Part shown: in pieces, positions 59,847 through 64,000 of the stretch
Layout: each line of letters starts with the position of its first letter
Position numbering within the stretch: the stretch's first letter is position 1
DNA from: CAWUFC02 sp963921335
GTDB taxonomy: Bacteria > Pseudomonadota > Gammaproteobacteria > Pseudomonadales > Halieaceae
Assembly: GCA_963921335.3 (NCBI GenBank)
Contig: CAWUFC020000002.1
Location: 1,612,001-1,676,000, forward strand
Length of the DNA stretch: 64,000 nt
Direction of reading: 5' to 3'
Made by a program: the position numbers and the translations under genes
The notes under the pieces: model-generated
What the model was told of the DNA's origin: nothing
Databases searched by the model: none
The model's input: the letters and a program-made list of their open reading frames with translations, nothing else

Positions 59847-60335
59847 ATGATTCGATATCGTCGTGCACAGGAAAAAGGCCTCACGCTGCTGGAACTTCTG
59901 ATTGGCATGACCATCATTAGCATTCTTGCCATGGTGAGCCTCCCGATGTATTCGGAATACCAGACGCGCACAAAGATCGTTGAAGATTTCAAGCTAATTG
60001 GCCAGGTAAAAGGACACGTGGCCGAGTACTACACGACCAACGGCGAAATGCCCACGAAGAATGAGCACCTCGGCCTCGGCAAGGACAAGACCATTACCGG
60101 CGTGAGGTTGGAGAAACTGAAAGTCGATAAGAATCCCGAACCGGGAACCATCAAAGTACACTGGGATCGCAAAAATGCCCTGCCACAACTGGGCAAAGAC
60201 AATGACATTGAATTTGTACCTACGGTTGTCAACGGCATTGTGACCTGGGACTGTCGCAGCGGTGACATGGCAGACAAGTACCGCCCGCCAAATTGTCGCG
60301 GAGACGGACCCTACGACAAAAAGAAGAAAAAGTAA
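59847..60335 (+). CDS. Type IV pilin-like protein 2
   Basis: 162 residues. MIRYRRAQEKG is the leader, then |LTLLELLIGMTIISILAMVS. NGEMPTKNEHLGLGKDKTIT and NPEPGTIKVHWDRKNALPQL align with the first pilin (LPTANDQIGL, NPEPGTIRAVYDNRIFPQL), and the end DKYRPPNCRGDGPYDKKKKK is a basic extension. So the pair arose by duplication and has diverged. Basic tail unusual for pilins. Confidence 0.82.
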   Translation: MIRYRRAQEKGLTLLELLIGMTIISILAMVSLPMYSEYQTRTKIVEDFKLIGQVKGHVAEYYTTNGEMPTKNEHLGLGKDKTITGVRLEKLKVDKNPEPGTIKVHWDRKNALPQLGKDNDIEFVPTVVNGIVTWDCRSGDMADKYRPPNCRGDGPYDKKKKK

Positions 60336-60343
60336 GGCTGCAG

Positions 60344-62470
60344 CTACCGCGACCGCACCGAGAAGATGCCCAGCACCTGGGTATCAAAACTGTAAGTACC
60401 GTCAGCCGCGTCATAGACAGCCGGCTTGCCACCCGCAACCGGATAAACCTCGTCCCACTCCTGGGTGGCTTCGTTGTATATCACCGGAGTGATGCCAGCT
60501 CCCTCTGCAACGGCACTGACCGGGAGTGTGATGCGGGCCGGTTTATTGACGATGGTACGGTAGGGACCTACCAATACAGACGGTGCAATCGCCCGCTCAG
60601 GATGCACGTGGGCAGGAGCCACGTAAGCGTCAAAATCAAACCAGGCACTGATGTGCACTTCGGCGGGATCGACAAACACCTCGTAGTTATCCCAGGTATT
60701 GGATTCGGGCAATCCAGGGCGCGGGTCCGGCGCAATCACCAGTTCAAACCCCGCGAACTCACCCTGATCGACCTTCAGGGTACCACCTTCCAGTGTTGTC
60801 ACCGGTGCGCTGGCAATGGGTTCAACACCGACAGGCATCAGGCCGTAGCGCTCAACCGTGCCCCGAATGCGATGACCGTAACCCACGCCAAAGGCATCCG
60901 CCTGCTTGTCAAAGACCTCGCTGAAAGACAGTTGCACCGCTACAGGATCATCGCAGCTAATCGGTTCAGCCGAGTCTGCGCTTTCGCACCAGTCCACCCA
61001 GTACTTTTGCCGTCGCACATCTTCACGGCTGTTATAGGGAATCTGGTTCAGCTTGCGCATGGCCAGCATGTTGTCCGTATTGTTGTAATTCCAGTGCGAC
61101 AGCAGCACAACCACTTGGCGGCGCCCATCCGCCTTGGCCTGGTCAATCGTTTCCCTGATCGTCGGGAATCGCAGTGGATCATCCGCCGCACCGTAGAACC
61201 GCGAGGGGAACATGGCATAGGCAAAGTAGCTGTCGATACGCTTGTCACCATCAGCGCCGCGCCGGTTGAAATGTAGAGCATATTGCTGCCCAAACTCATC
61301 GACCGCATAGCGCTTGAAGGACTGGTAATTCAAATACGCGTTCTCGTGGTATTCCTCCTTCGCCAGCGGATGCACCTGGGCAAAGGGCCCGGAATCATCA
61401 GCCCCCGGGAAGGGCATGCCGTAAGTGGTATAGATCACGGCAACATCCGAGCCGCGCTCCCGGCGCTCAAGATGCGGCCTGAGTATTTCCAGTAATGCCC
61501 TGTTGTACTCAGGGGTGCGCCCGACCTGACGGGTCTGCTTGATGTTTACATCATCGAGATAGCCCGCCTTACACAATGCCTTGTCGATCCAACCGCGGGT
61601 CATGAATGTGTTGGCATATTGATTGTTGTCAGTGGTCTCACGAGTCAATACCAAATTGGTAAACCCCTGCTCGACAAACTCCCGGGCCACATCCTGCTGA
61701 TTGGGATGAATACCTGGAGTCGCTGCATAGGCACCGAAACGCACAGCAACGCGGTTACCAAACAGCGCAGCCAGCGTATCGATGGTGACCTCGGTCATGT
61801 GTTCGTCCACGGCGTTGGCACGGGCAGTCTGGTCCTCATACATAAAACCCATATCCATAAGCGAGCCAGCAACGCCAAGCTCAACCACATCACTCAAACC
61901 ATTAGGCATAGCCAGAGGGTTGGGGCCGCGCTCTCGGGACGGTGCGCCAACCTGGTAAATACCTTCCAGGTAATCCGCACCATCGCGAGGATCAAGACCA
62001 CCGAGCGAGCGGTCTGGAAACAGCCGGCTTTGGCTCATCGGCGTAATCATGCCCTCGACATCCTGAACTTCCGCCACCGACACACGCACTGAATCATCAA
62101 TGATCGACATGAATTCACTGCCATTCTCAGACAGCCTGTACACACCCACAGAATCCCAGGCGGCGCCCAATACCGGCAATTTGTAGGCCACCGCATGGGG
62201 CAGCAATCCAATTTGTGAGGCAAATGGCCAGCGCCCCACATGCATCTGAGTACAGGCCTGACCGGGATAAACTGTTGCCTCACCGATGCGCGCGTCGCCG
62301 CTGATGGCCAGGCGAAAGTCAAAGTCCCAACCCTTGGGTTCACCCCAGCCAGTAATCACCACGGCGACTTTGTCCGCGTTCTCATTCACAGGCGGGGTGT
62401 TATCGGGGTAGCCACAGGCCAGCAATATCATCGCCAACGGCGCAAGAAACAAAGAACGGAACATTTTCAT
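60344..62470 (-). CDS. Large lipoprotein of unknown function
   Basis: 708 residues from MKMFRSLFLAPLAMILLACG, a lipoprotein signal. It carries VVITGWGEPKGWDFDFRLAI, VAVIYTTYGMPFPGADDSGP and VVVLLSHWNYNNTDNMLAMR, patterns that look a little like chelatase-type folds (ferrochelatase/CbiX), too weak to claim. A beta-sandwich-like end (VVGPYR, FSVRSR) follows. No recognised domain, and none of the obvious catalytic triads. Divergent from the membrane gene at 62518, with operator-like site E between. Confidence 0.75.
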   Translation of the reverse strand: MKMFRSLFLAPLAMILLACGYPDNTPPVNENADKVAVVITGWGEPKGWDFDFRLAISGDARIGEATVYPGQACTQMHVGRWPFASQIGLLPHAVAYKLPVLGAAWDSVGVYRLSENGSEFMSIIDDSVRVSVAEVQDVEGMITPMSQSRLFPDRSLGGLDPRDGADYLEGIYQVGAPSRERGPNPLAMPNGLSDVVELGVAGSLMDMGFMYEDQTARANAVDEHMTEVTIDTLAALFGNRVAVRFGAYAATPGIHPNQQDVAREFVEQGFTNLVLTRETTDNNQYANTFMTRGWIDKALCKAGYLDDVNIKQTRQVGRTPEYNRALLEILRPHLERRERGSDVAVIYTTYGMPFPGADDSGPFAQVHPLAKEEYHENAYLNYQSFKRYAVDEFGQQYALHFNRRGADGDKRIDSYFAYAMFPSRFYGAADDPLRFPTIRETIDQAKADGRRQVVVLLSHWNYNNTDNMLAMRKLNQIPYNSREDVRRQKYWVDWCESADSAEPISCDDPVAVQLSFSEVFDKQADAFGVGYGHRIRGTVERYGLMPVGVEPIASAPVTTLEGGTLKVDQGEFAGFELVIAPDPRPGLPESNTWDNYEVFVDPAEVHISAWFDFDAYVAPAHVHPERAIAPSVLVGPYRTIVNKPARITLPVSAVAEGAGITPVIYNEATQEWDEVYPVAGGKPAVYDAADGTYSFDTQVLGIFSVRSR

Positions 62471-62487
62471 CCTGGCGACTCGCATTC

Positions 62488-62511
62488 AAAAGATATATTG
62501 TAATACTATTA
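62488..62511. promoter_or_regulatory. Regulon operator, site E (weak)
   Basis: Matches 18 of 24 positions of the 54.2-kb palindrome (other strand), including GATATATTGTAATAC similar to site C. Divergent promoter of the lipoprotein and membrane gene. AT-rich, so chance resemblance cannot be excluded. Confidence 0.4.
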
Positions 62512-62517
62512 TGTCTT

Positions 62518-63273
62518 ATGCAGCTTATACAGCCCTACACACTCTTCGTCGGCAATGCCGCTGACTGGATCGCCGCCCTCGCTTTACTCTCCCTCATCAT
62601 TCTGGGGATGAGCTATCTGCGAGCAGCGCGCGGACATGATTCACAGGTGTACCACCCACGTCTGTCCTGGTTACGCGCCGGCATCTACTTCAGTGCAGGT
62701 CTGATCCTGAGCTGGAGCCTCGGAGTGACCCAGAGTTTACTGAGCCTGCCTCTGGTTACCGAACAACAGCTCACCAGCTGGCCCTGGCTGGCCTACACCC
62801 TGTGCTACGCAGTAGTGCTTTGGATCGGTTACATGGTGATTTGGCCGAAAGGCACTTTTCAGGATGGCCGCGCCGCACATCCAGTAACCACTACCCTTTT
62901 CGGCCTGGCCTGGGGCCTCTGTCATGCCCAGGTCTTCCTTTGCCTCTGGGCCATTGCGGAGCTAAGCGGACTAAACAGCTACTGGGTGGCCGCTATCACT
63001 TATCTGCTGCTGAGTGGTTACAACTTTGCCTTCCACCAGTTCTTCTGGGATGTTCAGGTGTCGCCGCCTCACAATATCGAAGCCTGGAACATGAAAAAGG
63101 TGCAGTACTGTCACAGCCCCAACCTTCTGCTGGGCTTTGTCTGGCTGGCCATTTGGGGCAACTTCGGCCTGTGGGTGTTATTCCAGACTTTCGCCCTCAC
63201 CGTCTCGGCACACAATATGCGCTTTCCGGCACCCGGTGACAGCTACCAGGGCCGAGCCGGAGAAATGCGCTAA
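62518..63273 (+). CDS. Polytopic membrane protein, unknown
   Basis: 251 residues with about six helices (DWIAALALLSLIILGMSYLR, LAYTLCYAVVLWIGYMVIW, LNSYWVAAITYLLLSGYNFA, LLLGFVWLAIWGNFGLWVLF). Carries WDVQVSPPHNIEAWNMKKVQ and CHSPNLLLG, with some histidines. No family recognised. Ends in a 4-nt overlap with the convergent quinone oxidoreductase. Confidence 0.75.
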   Translation: MQLIQPYTLFVGNAADWIAALALLSLIILGMSYLRAARGHDSQVYHPRLSWLRAGIYFSAGLILSWSLGVTQSLLSLPLVTEQQLTSWPWLAYTLCYAVVLWIGYMVIWPKGTFQDGRAAHPVTTTLFGLAWGLCHAQVFLCLWAIAELSGLNSYWVAAITYLLLSGYNFAFHQFFWDVQVSPPHNIEAWNMKKVQYCHSPNLLLGFVWLAIWGNFGLWVLFQTFALTVSAHNMRFPAPGDSYQGRAGEMR

Positions 63274-64000
63274 GGAATAATCAGGGTGCTGCCGGTGGTC
63301 TTGCGTGCCTCGAGGTCGATATGCGCCTGTTGAACATCCGCTAGCGCATAGCGTTGATTGATCTCAACTTTCACATCGCCCGCCAGCACGCGCTCAAACA
63401 CATCTGCCAGACTTTGGCGTAAGTCGTCAGTCTCAGCCACATAAGTCATCAGGGTTGGGCGAGTGATAAACAGGCTCCCTTTCGCGGTGAGGGTCTGCAG
63501 TTCAAGCGGCGGCGGTGAGCCAGAGGCATTGCCAAAGGACACCATTAAACCGTTCGGACGCAGGCAGTCGAGTGAGATATCGAAGGTGTCCTTGCCAACG
63601 CCGTCGTAGACCACTGGCACCATTGCGCCATCGGTAATTTCCCGGACCCGGGCCACCACGTCTTCCTCACGATAGTTGATAACGTGCTGATAACCGTGAC
63701 TGCGCGCCAGTTCAGCCTTCTCTGCGGAACCGACCGTACCAATAGCGGTGGCACCGATAGCATTGGCCCACTGACCAAATATCAGACCGACACCGCCCGC
63801 GGCGGCATGGAACAAACAGGTGTCGTCGGCCTGCAGAGGAAACGTACGTTGCAACAGGTACTCTGTGGTTGCGCCTTTCAGCGCCACCGCCGCAGCAGTA
63901 TCGAGATCAATGCCATCCGGCACCGGCACCAGGCGCGCGGCGGGCAAATTAATCGCCTCACTATAGGCACCGAAGCCGGCTGCACAGTACACCACACGAT
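63270..64000 (-). CDS. NADPH:quinone oxidoreductase (QorA-like), 3' part
   Basis: The C-terminal 243 residues of an MDR quinone oxidoreductase; the beginning lies past the window. DTCLFHAAAGGVGLIFGQWA is the Rossmann dinucleotide loop, VYDGVGKDTFDISLDCLRPN and GSLFITRPTLMTYVAETDDL match QorA closely. It reduces quinones or enones with NADPH. Stop overlaps the convergent membrane gene by 4 nt. Confidence 0.9.
   Translation of the reverse strand, partial: RVVYCAAGFGAYSEAINLPAARLVPVPDGIDLDTAAAVALKGATTEYLLQRTFPLQADDTCLFHAAAGGVGLIFGQWANAIGATAIGTVGSAEKAELARSHGYQHVINYREEDVVARVREITDGAMVPVVYDGVGKDTFDISLDCLRPNGLMVSFGNASGSPPPLELQTLTAKGSLFITRPTLMTYVAETDDLRQSLADVFERVLAGDVKVEINQRYALADVQQAHIDLEARKTTGSTLIIP

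Overview
The window reads as chromosomal DNA of an aerobic marine-type gammaproteobacterium. The OM60/NOR5 or Halieaceae-like neighbourhood is an inference from gene content: TonB receptors, a carotenoid-type oxygenase, a P450 and a Rieske oxygenase, a sulfotransferase, and many SDR, GST and alpha/beta hydrolase genes. It is gene-dense. I see no rRNA, tRNA, CRISPR array, prophage or transposase. Many genes overlap by 1 to 11 nt, and six convergent pairs share exactly four bases at their stop codons.

Region by region. 1-0.86 kb: C-terminal part of a PQQ glucose/quinate-type dehydrogenase, then a pair of GGGGTC/GACCCC inverted repeats and a small SutA-like gene. 1.2-6.5 kb (minus): a TetR gene, TonB receptor, unknown proteins, EXPERA-like membrane protein and GNAT, divergent from a carotenoid oxygenase at 6.6-8.05 kb with a twin operator between. 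8.05-13.9 kb: a P450-DUF1214-sulfotransferase operon, divergent Rieske oxygenase, TetR and Ddn-type reductase, tied together by a 25-bp inverted-repeat operator present twice. 14.0-28.0 kb: a long minus-strand run starting at hydantoinase A/B and passing through a membrane protein, SDR, DUF169/PCP-reductase protein, LEA-type lipoprotein, GST, SDR, two hydrolases and MFS pump to a DUF3604 protein. 28.05-28.33 kb: two oppositely oriented copies of a nested hairpin element. 28.3-46.5 kb: HMG-CoA-lyase-like, LeuC-like, LeuD-like, GST, aldo/keto reductase, pyruvate phosphate dikinase, CaiB-type CoA-transferase and a second HMG-CoA-lyase-like gene. These are interrupted by a LysR/peroxiredoxin/AhpD thiol-redox operon with a 37-residue cysteine peptide and by a MarR locus. 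46.6-64 kb: mixed genes, including a second TetR/TonB pair, an MFS/quinone-oxidoreductase divergent pair, an epoxide hydrolase, a prolyl-4-hydroxylase-like protein, an amidohydrolase, two tandem pilin-like genes and a large unknown lipoprotein.

The most interesting pattern is regulatory. Five divergent promoter regions (29.3, 39.3, 45.57, 54.2 and 62.5 kb) carry variants of one AT-rich 24-bp palindrome, perfect at 54.2 kb. They link the LeuC-like, LeuD-like, CoA-transferase, both lyase and PPDK genes into one inferred regulon. The enzymes would fit a hydratase, CoA-transfer, C-C lyase and pyruvate-to-PEP route, for example mesaconate or citramalate type; the substrate is a guess.

A second pattern is damage. 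Five genes look split by single-base indels, one has an in-frame stop, and one TonB receptor seems to have lost its stop. This may be sequencing error or real decay.
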